DNA from: JABABV01 sp965222855
GTDB taxonomy: Bacteria > Bacillota_I > Bacilli_A > Mycoplasmatales > JABABV01
DNA length: 64,000 bases
Direction of reading: 5' to 3'
Assembly: GCA_965222855.1 (NCBI GenBank)
Contig: CBDCUL010000012.1
Span: 22,940 to 86,939, forward strand
Each line of letters begins with the position of its first letter. The first letter of the stretch is position 1. The notes beneath the pieces were generated by a model. It was not told the origin of the DNA. It ran no database searches and saw only the letters and a list, made by a program, of their open reading frames with translations. This document shows, in pieces, positions 33,968-47,845 of the stretch. The translations under genes and the position numbers were made by a program.

Positions 33968-34071
33968 TTTCTTTTATTTTTTATTTTAATATACATAATT
34001 ATAACATAATTAATATCTTTAATATCGTTTATTAAGCTATTAACTATGCGTTATTAGTATAATAAATGAGA

Positions 34072-34209
34072 TTAAGTTTTAAAATATTGTTCTTGTTTGT
34101 TATATTTGATTTTTTTAAAGAAAGTCTGAGTTAATAGACTCACTATTAATGCTTCAACTAATATTACAATATATAAAAAAATATTAGCAGTATGTTGTCT
34201 AAATGACAT
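34072..34209 (-). CDS. 45-residue single-TM peptide
   Basis: Small ORF whose ATG overlaps the stop of the upstream ORF (TAATG). It has one TM helix (about 10-30) and a basic tail. The overlap suggests translational coupling. No family known; low support because of its size. Confidence 0.4.
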   Translation of the reverse strand: MSFRQHTANIFLYIVILVEALIVSLLTQTFFKKIKYNKQEQYFKT

Positions 34210-34487
34210 TAATTTTTCTCTAATTGAATATTTAAAATATCTATCATTATAATCTGTCCCGTCAAATCCAATATCTGTCTCACTTGATGAAACTCATTGT
34301 CAACCATATTAATTCTGTGATGGAGTGTTTTATGAATAATTAGATGAAATGAAAAATAGATACCAATTAAACAGCATATAATGATGATGATTGTATAAAA
34401 TAATAATAAATCTGCGCTGTAAGTATTATTGTTATAGTTGTTTTTAAGTTCATTAATGATTATTACTTTAGGAAAATAAAAAATCAA
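34209..34487 (-). CDS. small membrane ORF, uncertain
   Basis: 92 residues from a TTG in a T-rich stretch just after a terminator; no ribosome site is evident and the frame is open further upstream without an ATG. One strong TM segment (about 28-52) and an amphipathic C-terminal part. Could be a decayed gene fragment. Confidence 0.35.
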   Translation of the reverse strand: MIFYFPKVIIINELKNNYNNNTYSADLLLFYTIIIIICCLIGIYFSFHLIIHKTLHHRINMVDNEFHQVRQILDLTGQIIMIDILNIQLEKN

Positions 34488-34489
34488 AA

Positions 34490-34533
34490 AATAAAAAATA
34501 ACTATTAGATTATAATAGTTATTTTTTATTTTT
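34490..34533 (-). terminator. terminator
   Basis: AAAAAATAACTATTA and its complement around 5 nt, directly after the secreted-protein gene. Confidence 0.8.
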
Positions 34534-34538
34534 TAAAT

Positions 34539-36047
34539 TTAACCATGTAATATTTTGTAAATTCCTTTATCCATATTAGCAACTTTAAAAGGTACCATAA
34601 TGTCTGATTGATGGTCTCCTATTCCGTTTTCTGATCATACATAAAATTTGTTATCACTATCAGTATGATCAATATTATTTAATATAGGTATTGCCCCATT
34701 TAATTTCGTTTCACTGTCTTGGTTCCCATTAAATCCTTTTTTAATTTTTGTAAAAGTAGCATTGTTGCTAATTCATGATGGAGGATTACCGTCATCTGGT
34801 CAATAATTAGTTGTGTTAGATGATAATTCTATTCCAAGAGCTCCCATAGAATATTCAGTATCTATTTTATTATCATCTCCATAACTATAATATGATTGAC
34901 CATCTAATCCTGTGTTTGCTTGAGATAGACAATTTGAAATAACAGATGGCATAATCGTAGCATTAATATTTTGATCTTGCTTTTCATAATTTAATACTAT
35001 ATTATTATAAAAATTAGAACCTGTATTTCAGGAAATAGTTGGTTTTAAATATGCATGAAACCTAGCTTGTTTGGTTTTTCCGTAATCAGCATCTTTATAA
35101 GTTGAAAATAAAGAAGGTCCAAAAAATAAATAACCATCAGCATTTTCAGGTTTTGCATAATCAAAAAGAAATTCTTTATTAAATTTCGTATCAGGAAGAT
35201 TTGCATTATATATATCTTTATTTTGAATACTATATCCAGCAGCAGCATAATCATTTGATCATTCAGGCATACCAGTTACTACATTATTTACTGATATATG
35301 AGAAGTGAAAACATTATTAAAAAATGTAGTTCCTTCATCATTAGAGTAACTTAAAGTATCTTCTATAGCTCTTACACCAGATTCTAAAGGATAATTTTGA
35401 TTACGAGTGGAAAAATTAATTGAATTATCACTATTAAAATATGATTGAATATTAAGAATATCTTCTAAAAGATCTCCACAACTCATAATTCTATCTCCAA
35501 CTTTTATATAATTATGACCTTCTGATATAAATTGATTCAAAGCATTAATTTGTTTTTCAAAATCCATAAAATCAGTGGCCATCAAAGCCGCTGAAGCGCC
35601 ATCAGTTTCTGGTAGACCTATGAAACTACCTATTAAAATCCCTGCATCAATTAACAGTTTTATTACTGCGTATCTTTGGTCAAGAAAATCATTTATACTG
35701 TTTGAAACTGGGTGTAAATTATGTATGTTTTTTAAGTCGTTGTAATATAGATGATCAAAATCATTATTTCACGCTGGTGTTAATGGGTGTTTTCAACTAT
35801 GTGGTACCCTAGTTCCTCAATCGTGTTCTCTACGACCTCCTTGTAAACTATTAGTAATAATATTACTAATAGTTTTTGTATATATACTATTATGAATTTG
35901 ATCTTTATTTATATATTTTTTAATTTCGTTTTTAAATTCAGAAATAGTTTCTTTAGTTTTATGACTTGATAGCTCAGAAGCATGAATTAAATTGTAAGAC
36001 CCGCAAGCTGGAGCAGACATTGTAAGTAAACATAATATAGTTTTCAT
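34539..36047 (-). CDS. secreted protein of unknown function (intact copy)
   Basis: 502 residues. Short leader MKTILCLLTMSAPACGS with a possible but non-canonical lipobox (Cys15). A hydrophobic segment near residues 115-135 (KLLIDAGILIGSFIGL) interrupts an otherwise soluble protein rich in Asn, Asp and aromatic residues; the C-terminal third has repeated beta-like blocks ending IMVPFKVANMDKGI. AAGGAGATT precedes the ATG. A broken paralogue follows at 32.4 kb. I do not recognise the family; the hydrophobic hairpin could insert into membranes. Confidence 0.82.
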
Positions 36048-36226
36048 TTTAATAATCTCCTTGTATTTATATTTGTATTTATATTTTTTATTTATATTTC
36101 ATTATATCATAATTTTTGAGTTAAAGTCATTATTTAAATTATTATAAAAATATAATATAATAATGCCGTTTATAAAAAAAGAAAAACAAAACATAAAAAT
36201 GACTATAATTGTAAAGATGGATAAAT

Positions 36227-36502
36227 TAACTTAAAACCTTACGTATGATAAACCATTCCTATTCTTGGTTCTTGCTCTTATTTTTTTAGGATGTCCGCAA
36301 GAGAATCAATGATGATTAGTGCACAATCATTACGTCGCTAAATTGTTAAATGTCGTTTTACATTCATCTTTATGAGTGTATTTTTATGAAGTTTCATTAT
36401 ATTAATTACGCCATGATCATTATATTTAATAATTAAATTAGCAGTTGATCAAGTTCAAAATAAGTTAGATCAAGGAAAAATTCCCTTAATAATTAAGACT
36501 TA
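36227..36502 (+). pseudogene. relic of the small membrane protein gene
   Basis: The second half still matches the genes at 24.7 and 26.5 kb: block like RREIVKCRF, the TM stretch ending ITPWSLYLIIKLAVDQVQ and NKLDQGK. The first half (NLKP.., C.Y..) is degraded with frame breaks, a TAA follows the CGTCGC block, and there is no start codon. Confidence 0.65.
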
Positions 36503-36528
36503 AATTACATATCAATAAAATCAGAACA

Positions 36529-36570
36529 TAAAAAAACCCACTAGACCAATGATTGATCTAGTGGGTTTTA
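36529..36570 (+). terminator. strong hairpin
   Basis: AAACCCACTAGA / TCTAGTGGGTTT stem, 11-nt loop. Confidence 0.8.
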
Positions 36571-36600
36571 TAATGAACCAGCTTAATTTGGCTCAAAACA

Positions 36601-36634
36601 TAAAAAACCCAAAACTTTTAATAAAGTTTTGGGA
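36601..36634. terminator. hairpin related to the one at 31.6 kb
   Basis: CCCAAAACTTT / AAAGTTTTGGG stem preceded by ACATAAAAAA, same layout as at 31618-31656. Confidence 0.7.
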
Positions 36635-36637
36635 TAG

Positions 36638-36663
36638 AAAAAAAGGGAATTAAAACCCTTTTA
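36638..36663 (-). terminator. rRNA terminator
   Basis: AAAAGGG / CCCTTTT stem followed by a T run on the minus strand, just after the 5S 3' end. Confidence 0.75.
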
Positions 36664-36668
36664 GTTCG

Positions 36669-36774
36669 GCGTGGCACTGCGCTATTCTTGCTTATGCTAC
36701 ATTCGCCGCTAAGATGCTTGACTTCTGTGTTCGGTAAGGGAACAGGTATAACCATCTTGCTATGAGCACCACAC
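36669..36774 (-). rRNA. rrf: 5S rRNA
   Basis: About 106 nt, core CGAACACAGAAGTCAAG, terminal helix GTGTGGTGC with GTGCCACGC (G-T pairs included). It follows the 23S by about 95 nt and is the canonical copy of the two 5S genes in the window. Confidence 0.93.
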
Positions 36775-36866
36775 TTTAAGAGAATAACTCTCTAAAAACT
36801 GAAGAATAAGTTGAGACACTGAAAAGATGCTTAGAGCTAACTCCAATCAGCAATATATTATTTTAG

Positions 36867-39786
<2,920 letters not shown>

Positions 39787-40130
39787 AAAATATATTTTGT
39801 TTATGCAATGAATTGCTCTTTTGTGCCTATTGATTGAGTTAATTCTAAGACATCTTTTTGATGTCTACTATTCTTCAGTTTTCAAAGAACTATTCTCATC
39901 TCATTAAGAAATGAGAGATAGAGAAGTTAGTTTAATAACCTCTCAAAAATAAATTTAAATGCTAACTAGTTAGCTGATTTCAATTCATTTTTGAAAGACC
40001 ATTTAATGCTGTTTGTTTGCCACCAGGACAACTAATACATTATATCAATTTAATTGATTAATGTCAATGATTTTCAATAACTTTTTTTAAGTTATTTTTT
40101 ACGCCTTTCTCAAAGCGCCCAATCATTATA
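39787..40130 (-). other. 23S leader with boxA and hairpins
   Basis: Leader between the promoter and the 23S. It contains a boxA-type element (AGTTCTTTGAAAACTGAAG, 39873-39891), a GACATC/GATGTC hairpin (39848-39866) and a sequence able to pair with the 23S 3' flank. These are features of rRNA antitermination and processing, normally found in a 16S-23S spacer. Confidence 0.75.
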
Positions 40131-40153
40131 GCCTAATAAAAAGAGTTTGTCAA
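40125..40153 (-). promoter_or_regulatory. consensus promoter of the 23S-5S unit
   Basis: TTGACA (40153-40148), 17-nt spacer, TATAAT (40130-40125): an exact sigma-70 consensus, about 330 nt before the 23S. Confidence 0.85.
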
Positions 40154-40399
40154 TCATTCTTTTAATTTTTTTTAATAAACTTTGCAACTAGTTTCCTTAA
40201 ATCACAATCATTGATTTGAATAAAGGCTAAATTAGTTTAAAATTGATCTATGATTTCGACGATAAATCTATTATATATAAGAGAATAAAAATAAGAGTTT
40301 TTAGCTCTCTCATTTTTAAACGATTAGTTTTAGATAATCTATCATCACTATATAAGTTTATTAATAAAGATTCTTTTTTTACTTTATTGAAATTACTAA

Positions 40400-40702
40400 T
40401 TATCATTTTATAAAAAAATGTTCATTAGTAATTTCAATAAAACAATGTTGATATTCTTTTGATTCAATATAATCATACACTAAATCCACATAATAAAAAG
40501 GAATTTCGTTAATTTTATAAGGATTGTTTAAATGTAATTTGATGATCTGGTCTAATAAATCATTTAATACATTAAATCATTCTACAAAATCACTATTTAG
40601 ATTTTTGATTTTTGTGCTGATTTCATCAAGGTTATCATTGTTAATTTCTAAAAAAATATGACTATGATTATAAGTTTTGTTAAAAAGTATTGGGAATCTA
40701 TC
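40400..40702 (-). pseudogene. 100-codon ORF without a start codon
   Basis: Open from a TAG at 40703 to TAA, encoding an acidic soluble protein with FNKTYNHSHIFLEINN near the start, two TGA-encoded Trp and a C-terminal HCFIEITNEHFFIKW. Coding character looks real, but no ATG, GTG or TTG precedes the body. Either a 5'-truncated gene or one using a rare start (ATA/ATT). The rest of 40154-40399 is AT-rich spacer. Confidence 0.45.
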
Positions 40703-40878
40703 CTACATAATAAATATAAATTCTGATTCAAGTTAGTTATATATACCTAATCCATAAAAATTTAAAAAAGTAATTTATATAAAAAATATTAAATATAATT
40801 AATATAAAGTTATAATAAAAGTATAGGTTATTATTAAATTGAAAAAACCATCTTGTAATATTAAATGAGGTGAAGTGA

Positions 40879-42000
40879 ATGAAAAAAATTAAACTTTTTA
40901 AAGCCGCAATTTCCTTAATAGCAAGTACTTTAATTGTTGGTAGCGTTTCGGTCACAGCGATTTCTTGTGGTCATCATAACCCAACTTGAGGTAGTTTCAA
41001 AGCTAAAGCATTAGCAGAAACTGCCAAGAATTTAAAAAATAGTGTGGCAGATTTAAATAGTTATAATTGAAATAGTGGTGATATTGCGGTTTTCCAAACT
41101 AATAACAAACCAAAACAAGTTAATGATACGCACAAAATATCAGCAATCATTGTAATTGAGGGTCGGAATGCTGATTTAGCTTATCCGATTTATTTTAATA
41201 TAACATATCAAAATAAAGCATATGATATTAAATATTGAACTAATGCTCAATTAAAAGATTGAACTGAATTTAAAATTGCTGCTTTATCTGTTAGTCCTAG
41301 AGAGTTATTAAATGAAGCTAAAGCTTTAAAAACGAATTGAAATAAATATCGCTGAATTGGTAATAGCGCATGACAAAATAGTGATGTTCCTGAATTTGAT
41401 GTTTATGGTGGTAATGGTGGTAGCGATACTTACAAAGGAATGAATGGTTCGTTGATTGCGGATGAGAATGCCAAAACAATTAATGGTATTATCTCGATTA
41501 AAGGCCATGAAGGCGTTTGAAATGCTGATCCAATTAAAGCTAGTATTAGCTTTCATGCTGATGCTTATAATATTAAAAATTGAACTTTTGATCAAGAAGT
41601 TCAATTGCAATCAAAAACTAAATATTTAGCATTAACTCAACAAGTGATTGATTTAGCAATTGGCATGAATGGTGATAATGCCAAATGAGCTCTGTTTAGT
41701 GATGGTAATTGAGTTGATAATAAACATACTACTACGCTAGATGTTTATTTAGAGAAGGGTGGTTGACCAGGAATTTCATCTCATACTCATCGATACATTG
41801 CAACTGGGTCTTCTCCAGGAACAGAAAATCCAGAAGGTTCGGGATTAGTCAGCGTTATCAAAATTCGATTTACAGATAATGCTCATCCATACCTTGCTTA
41901 TAATTCAACGCTAACTTGTGATTTCGAATATATTGCTGGCAGTAATAAAAATGTTGGGAATTGTTTTAGTTATAGTTGACATGTTAGTAAGCCAGTATAG
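40879..42000 (+). CDS. lipoprotein, YKGM family
   Basis: 373-residue lipoprotein, lipobox AISC (Cys30), GAGGTGAAG before the ATG. Family motifs VPEFDVYGGNGGSDTYKGMNG, ISIKGHEGVWNADPIKA and NIKNWTFDQEVQLQS are present, followed by a C-terminal domain (about 260-373) rich in His, Gly and Ser that differs from other members. Monocistronic, convergent with P3. Confidence 0.88.
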
Positions 42001-42044
42001 ACATTTATTAATCTACATAATAATATGATCATAATTATCGACAT

Positions 42045-42079
42045 TAAAAAAACACTTAATTAAATAAGTGTTTTTTTTA
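42045..42079. terminator. bidirectional terminator
   Basis: AAAAAACACTTA / TAAGTGTTTTTT stem between convergent lipoprotein genes. Confidence 0.85.
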
Positions 42080-42108
42080 ATTATTTTTATGATTTATTAA
42101 TTTAGTAA

Positions 42109-43908
42109 TTATGCATTTATGTAGTCGCCTTTTAAAGATATATCAATAAAAATACGACCATCAATTACTCTAACATAATATACGTTATCTTTTGAAACAG
42201 AACTATTTAGCGTAAAATAGTCAAAATTTCCAGCGGCTGAAGTAAATAATCCTTGATCTGTTGCTGCGTATATTGTATCTAGTGTTTCTTGGCGTTCGAT
42301 AACATTTTTAACGTTGAACGTTTTACCTAAAGTGTCGTTGATATTGAATGTTAATTCTCGTTTACTAATATCACTATCAATATACAATCCTTGATTAGTA
42401 CTTAAATAAAAACTATTATCAATTAAATCAATATTATTAATGACTAATTCACTAGTACCAATCGTCTTACTTTTAAATTGATTGCTAAAAGTGTCTCCTT
42501 GATTTGATGAAATATATAATCCTGGTTCAATCCCAATACTAGTTTTACTAACTGAAACATAAATGTTGTTATGACCTTTAATCTTAGTTATAAAATCAAT
42601 GTTGCAAAGTTCTTGAGCATCGTTATCGGAGCTACTCCCTAATTTAACTTTGATAAATGTATTCTTTTTCGTTTCTGATGAAACTCATAATCCGTTAGTG
42701 GCAGTTGCGAGATAGATTTTATTATTAATAAGTTTGATTGATCTAATAACAGCTAATTTTGTATTAGTATTATTCATAATATGTTCTTGAGGTACTAAAA
42801 TTTGGGGTCCGTCTGTTTGTCAAGATATAGCAAAAATACCTTGAGTTTTTGTACTAAAATATAATGATCCTACGGTAGATAATAAATTATTAATAATTAA
42901 TGAGTCTGAAAATATATCTCAGTGCTGAAAAAATAAACCAGCAGCAGGCGGCTTACCATCTGAGCGTGATATGAAAAATCCACCTTTATCTTCAGTCGTA
43001 TTAGAGCTGTCTAAAACTTCTGTCGAAACAACAATATAAAGATGTCATAAGACAATTCCTGTAACACGAACATGATTACTAATATTGATAGAAGAATTTT
43101 TAGTTCAAGTTTTATTATCAGTTGAAGTTCATAAACCGCCCATCCCGCCAAGATAAGTAATCCCTCAGATGCTGACGATAATATTATCATCAGTTAATGT
43201 TTGATTTGGGTTAGGTAAATTAATTTTCTTAAATGTTAAATTATCTTTATTAGATACTGGTGTTTGAGACGAAGCTCAATCACTAGATTGAAATGAGCGA
43301 TTAGTCGTATAAGTGGCCACAAAGTTTACTGTTTCTGTTTTTTGACGATCTACTAATGTAACGGTCAGTGTTTTATTAGCATCATTAGCTACTGGAGCTT
43401 TAAAAATACTAATCGTATTAGTGATATCTCAATTTGTTTTTTGAGACGAAGCTTGCTTAAAAATATTAGTCGCCGAATCTCTAATCGCGATAGTTTTAAA
43501 ATCAACTCAACTATGTGCTTTCCCATCACTATTTGCTGGTGGCTGACTACAAACTCAAATTGAGTTTGTATATGCTGATCCAGTATAAGTAGCACTAAAT
43601 GTCGCTACTTCACTTTTAGAAATAGATTTAATAATCACACTGACTATCTTAGCTTTAGATGTTGTAGTCTGAATTTTTAAATCACCACTTTTAGCGCTTA
43701 AATTTTCTCAATTTGGTGCTGCTGGTTTAGCGTTAGTCACAATATTGTTAGCGCTTTCTGCTTGTGCTGCTTTGATAAATTTTGCTAAACCAACTACATT
43801 AGGGCTACTTTTTTTAGCGCATCCTACTATTGAAGTAGCGCCAATTCCGACTAGGCTCGCTATTCCTAATGATGTAGCCATTATTTTGAAAAGTTGATAT
43901 TTTTTCAT
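42109..43908 (-). CDS. propeller-like lipoprotein P3
   Basis: 599 residues, lipobox SIVGC (Cys30). Same plan as P1/P2 but belonging to the five-gene tandem subgroup: two N-terminal modules with the conserved CSQPPANSDGKAHSW and TYTTNRSFQSSDW, then propeller-like units (YLGGMGGLWTSTD, LYFSTKTQGIF, IYLATATNGLW, YLSTNQGLY, YAATDQGLFTS). It is the last of the tandem array in direction of transcription and the most divergent of the five; it ends KGDYINA rather than GDYTS. AAGGAG precedes the ATG. Confidence 0.88.
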
Positions 43909-43979
43909 TTTATAACTCTCCTTAAAAAATTTTATATTTATTTTTTGTAATTTGAGATATTTAAGCAGATTAACAAATT

Positions 43980-45773
43980 TTAACTTGTGTAATCGCCAAC
44001 ATTGATCATATCAACAAAAATATGATGATCAACTAAACTAATACTAGATATAGCATCTGATTCAACAGAAATATTGGGAGAGAAAAAAATTAAATTAGGA
44101 TCAGCTGAGGATGTCTGTAATCCAATGCTAGTTCCTGCGTAGAGAGTATTTATGCTACTTTGTTGTTCGATAACATTACTGACATTAATCCCTTTACCTA
44201 GAGTATCACTAATAACAAATTTTATCGTAGTGTCTCTATTAAAATTTGCATCGGAAATATATAGTCCTGAATTAGTACTTAAATATAAATCATTATTAAT
44301 TAATGATAAGCTATTCCCTAATGATTTCATATTAGGGTTAAGTTTTATATCAGAGAATTTATTAATGAAAGTAACTCCTTGGTCATTAGAAACTCACAGC
44401 CCAATAGTTGGTTGCTGTGAAAATTTATTACCAACATAAACATAAATATTATTATTGATTTTAGTGATAAAATCAATTTCAGGAAAAGTTACTTTTTCTC
44501 TATTTAATGGAATTTTTTTAAATGTAGGATCAGCATTGAAAGCGCTTCAGATGCCGTTAGTTTTAGTTCCGACAAAAATTTTATTATCAATAAATTTACA
44601 TGATGTGATCGTTGCTTGTGTTGTTGTACCACTTCCAGAATTGGCATTAACGATTTCCTTATGTAGTAATGGCGCTTCTTTTGGATTACTTAACGTTAAT
44701 AGACCAGCAGTAGTTCCAATAAATAATACACCATTAATATTTGATAAAGTAGTAATGTTAGATTGGTCTGATATGATATTGTTAGGGAGGCGTTCGAAAC
44801 TAAAAGGTGCTAATGAAGTTGTCATAAATAAACCACTTTTATCATTATTAGGATTGATTTTATGCTGTGCTGTAGGACATAGTTCGGTAGCTATGAAAAT
44901 ATTTTTATTAACTTCTATAATCGCGCTAACTCTGACATAATCACTAATATTAACGCCGGAATTTTTAGTTCAAGTTTGATCATTTGTTGAAGTTCATAAA
45001 CCACCCATTCCCCCAAGATATGTTACATCACCAATTTTAACTTGGACGTTGCTGCCTGGCACCGCTTGGTCTTCGTTTGGTAAATTAATTTTCTTAAATG
45101 TTAAATTATCTTTACTAGACACTGCCGGATTTGGCGTTGCTCAATCACTAGATTGAAATGAGCGATTAGTCGTATAAGTGGCCACGAAATTAACTTGTTG
45201 ACTAGCTTGGCGATCAGCTAGTGTGATCGTTACTGTTTTCGTCGCATCATTATTAACTGGACTAGTTAATTTAATAATTTGATCACTTATTTTTCAATTT
45301 GTTTTTTGCGTTGAAGCTTGAGAAAACATTTGGGCTACACTATCTTTAGCTGCTGCAACTTTAAAATCAGTTCAACTATGTGTTTTCCCATCACTATTTG
45401 CTGGTGGTTGACTACAGATTCAAATTGATGCTAAATATTTGGTATTGTTATAAGTCGCACTAAATGTCGCTAGTTCACTTTTAGAAGTTGATTTAATAAT
45501 CACGCGCACGACTTTATTTTTAACAGTAGTATTAACGATTTTTAAATCGCCACTTTTAGCGCTTAAATTTTCTCAATTTTGAGCTGCTGGTTGTGCATTG
45601 GCAACAATATTGTTGGCACTTTCTGCTTTAGCGGATGCAATAAAAGCTGCTAAAGCAATTTGTGCTGAATTACTTTTTTTAGCACATCCTATTATTGAAG
45701 TAGTTCCAATACCGATAACACTAGCTATTCCTAATGAGGAAGTCATTATTTTTAGAAATTTATATTTTTTCAT
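43980..45773 (-). CDS. propeller-like lipoprotein P4
   Basis: 597 residues, lipobox SIIGC (Cys30), array member. Shares with P6, rather than with its neighbours, the block QVNFVATYTTNRSFQSSDWA preceded by LADRQASQ, and LIFF.PN near the C-terminus. Propeller-like units: GGLWTSTNDQTWTKN, LFIGTTAGLL, IFVGTKTNGIW, YLSTNSGLYIS, YAGTSIGLQTS. Ends GDYTS. AAGGAGAAT ribosome site. Confidence 0.88.
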
Positions 45774-45976
45774 TTTATAATTCTCCTTAAAAATTTGATT
45801 AAATTATAAAATTTTTATATTATCTTTTAATTATTTCCCTATACATTAATAATACCAATTTTTATAATTTATACTAATTAAATATTGGATTATATTTATT
45901 AAAAATACCCAAAAATAATTACTAAATTTTATTTAAAATTTAATAATTTTATAGATATGATTTAGTAATTAAATTT

Positions 45977-47758
45977 TTAACTAGTATAATCGCCACTGTA
46001 TAGTATATCGATAAAGATATTATTTTCAATTAGACTAACACTATCAATATTACTTGCAGGTATTGAAGTATTAGGAGTGAAATATTGTAAAAAAGAATTA
46101 GCTGGTGAAGTGAATAATCCTTTGTTAGTTCCGGCATAAAGAGTATTGATTGTCCCTTTGTGTTCAATTACATTAGAAACGCTTGTATCAGTGCCTAAAC
46201 TACTACTGATGCTAAATTTAAGGGCGTTTCCAGCAATGTTACCACTTGAGATATACAAGCCTTTATTAGTACTTAAATATACATTATTATTAATTAAATC
46301 AATGCTGTTGCCGATTTGTTGCTTATCTGGATCTGTTACTTGGATTGGCGAAACAAATGCTTGACGAAAAGTAGTTCCGGCATTAAGAGAAATTCAGAGT
46401 CCGGAACTAATTTAATCATCATAACCACTTTTATTACTGATGAAAATATAAATATTTTTATTTATTGCCTTAATCAGATTAATAAAAGGATAGCTGGCAG
46501 CCTTGCTTTCTGCGCCATTAATATTAATTTTTGTGAATGCAATTTTTGTTGCATCAGATCTTCACAAACCATTAGTTTCGGTACCGACAAAAATTTTATT
46601 ATCGATCAATTTTAAGGTGTGAATTGTTGCTAGTATTGTTGAATCTGGTTTGCCTATAACAATTTTAGAATATGTTTTTGATGTAGTTGATTTAGTATCT
46701 CATGATACTAAACCATATTGTGATCCGATAAACAATGTTCCGTTAACATCTAATAAAGAAGTTATGATAACGTTTTGATTAAATATATTATTTGCTACTT
46801 GCGTAAAGGCGAGTCCATCTGATGACATAAATAAGCCGGCTTTATTTGAGTCTTGTTTATAATTTTGGAGTTCTTGTGTACCTATAAAAATATTAGTCCC
46901 AATCTTAATGATTGCAGTGATTTCGACTGTATTAGGAATTGTAATGCTATTATTTTTAACTCAGTCTTCATCATCAATTGAAGTTCATAAACCACCAATT
47001 CCGCCCAGATATATTATCTTTCCAAATTTAACTTTAACATTAGTTCCCGGAGCACCCACAGTTGGATTAGGTAAATTAATTTTTTTAAATGTTAAATTAT
47101 CTTTCGCAGATACTGGTGTTTGAGTTGAAGCTCAATCACTAGATTGATAAGAGCGATTAGTCGTATAAGTGGCCACGAAATTAACTGTTTCAGATTTTGG
47201 AAGATCTGCTAATGTAATTGTTACTGTTTTAGCGGAATCGTCGTTGACTGGACTAGTATATTTGATAATTTTATCGCTTGTTTTTCAAGTTGTTTTTTGC
47301 GTTGAAGCTTGGGAAAACATTTGCGCTGCACTATCTTTAGCGGCAGCAGTTTTGAAATCAAGTCAACTATGAGTTGCGCCATCACTGTTTGATGGTGCTT
47401 GACTACATACTCAAACTGAGTCTGTATATGCTGAACCAGTGTAAGTAGCGCTAAATGTTGCTACTTCACTTTTAGAGCTAGATTTAACAATAATCGTCAC
47501 TACTTTACCTTTAGATATTACACTCTTAATTGATAAATCGCCACTTTTAGCGCTTAAATTTTCTCAATTTGCAGCTGCTGGTTTAGCGTTAGTCACAATA
47601 TTGTTAGCGCTTTCTACTTTAGCGGCTTTGATGAATTTTTCTAAAGCAGTCTCAGTGCTTTTTTTACCGCATGCTACTACCATGGTTGTTCCAATTCCGA
47701 CAATACCAACTACTCCTAATGAGGAAGTTATTATTTTTAGAAGTTTATATTTTTTCAT
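45977..47758 (-). pseudogene. propeller-like lipoprotein P5 with premature stop
   Basis: Array member with lipobox VVAC (Cys30). The frame is fully open over 594 codons except for a TAA at 46412-46414 between ..ISNKSGYDD and ISSGLWISLN, where paralogues continue. As it stands the product would be about 448 residues, lacking the last propeller-like units. The remainder keeps full similarity (YLSTNKGLYIS, YAGTNKGLFTS, GDYTS), so the lesion is recent or reversible by gene conversion. Shares GSQYGL.SWD and TLK.IDNKIFVGTETNG with P7. Start at 47758 chosen for AAGGAGAG. Confidence 0.75.
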
Positions 47759-47845
47759 TTTATAACTCTCCTTCAAAATTTAATTAAATTATCGACTTTT
47801 TTTAAATTGAGTGATTTTATAGATTATGATTTAGTAATTAAATTT

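Noticed and set aside
46412..46414. P5 stop as a sequence of programmed recoding
   Set aside because: TAA is a normal stop in this code and no slippery site or strong downstream structure is apparent; a nonsense mutation is simpler.
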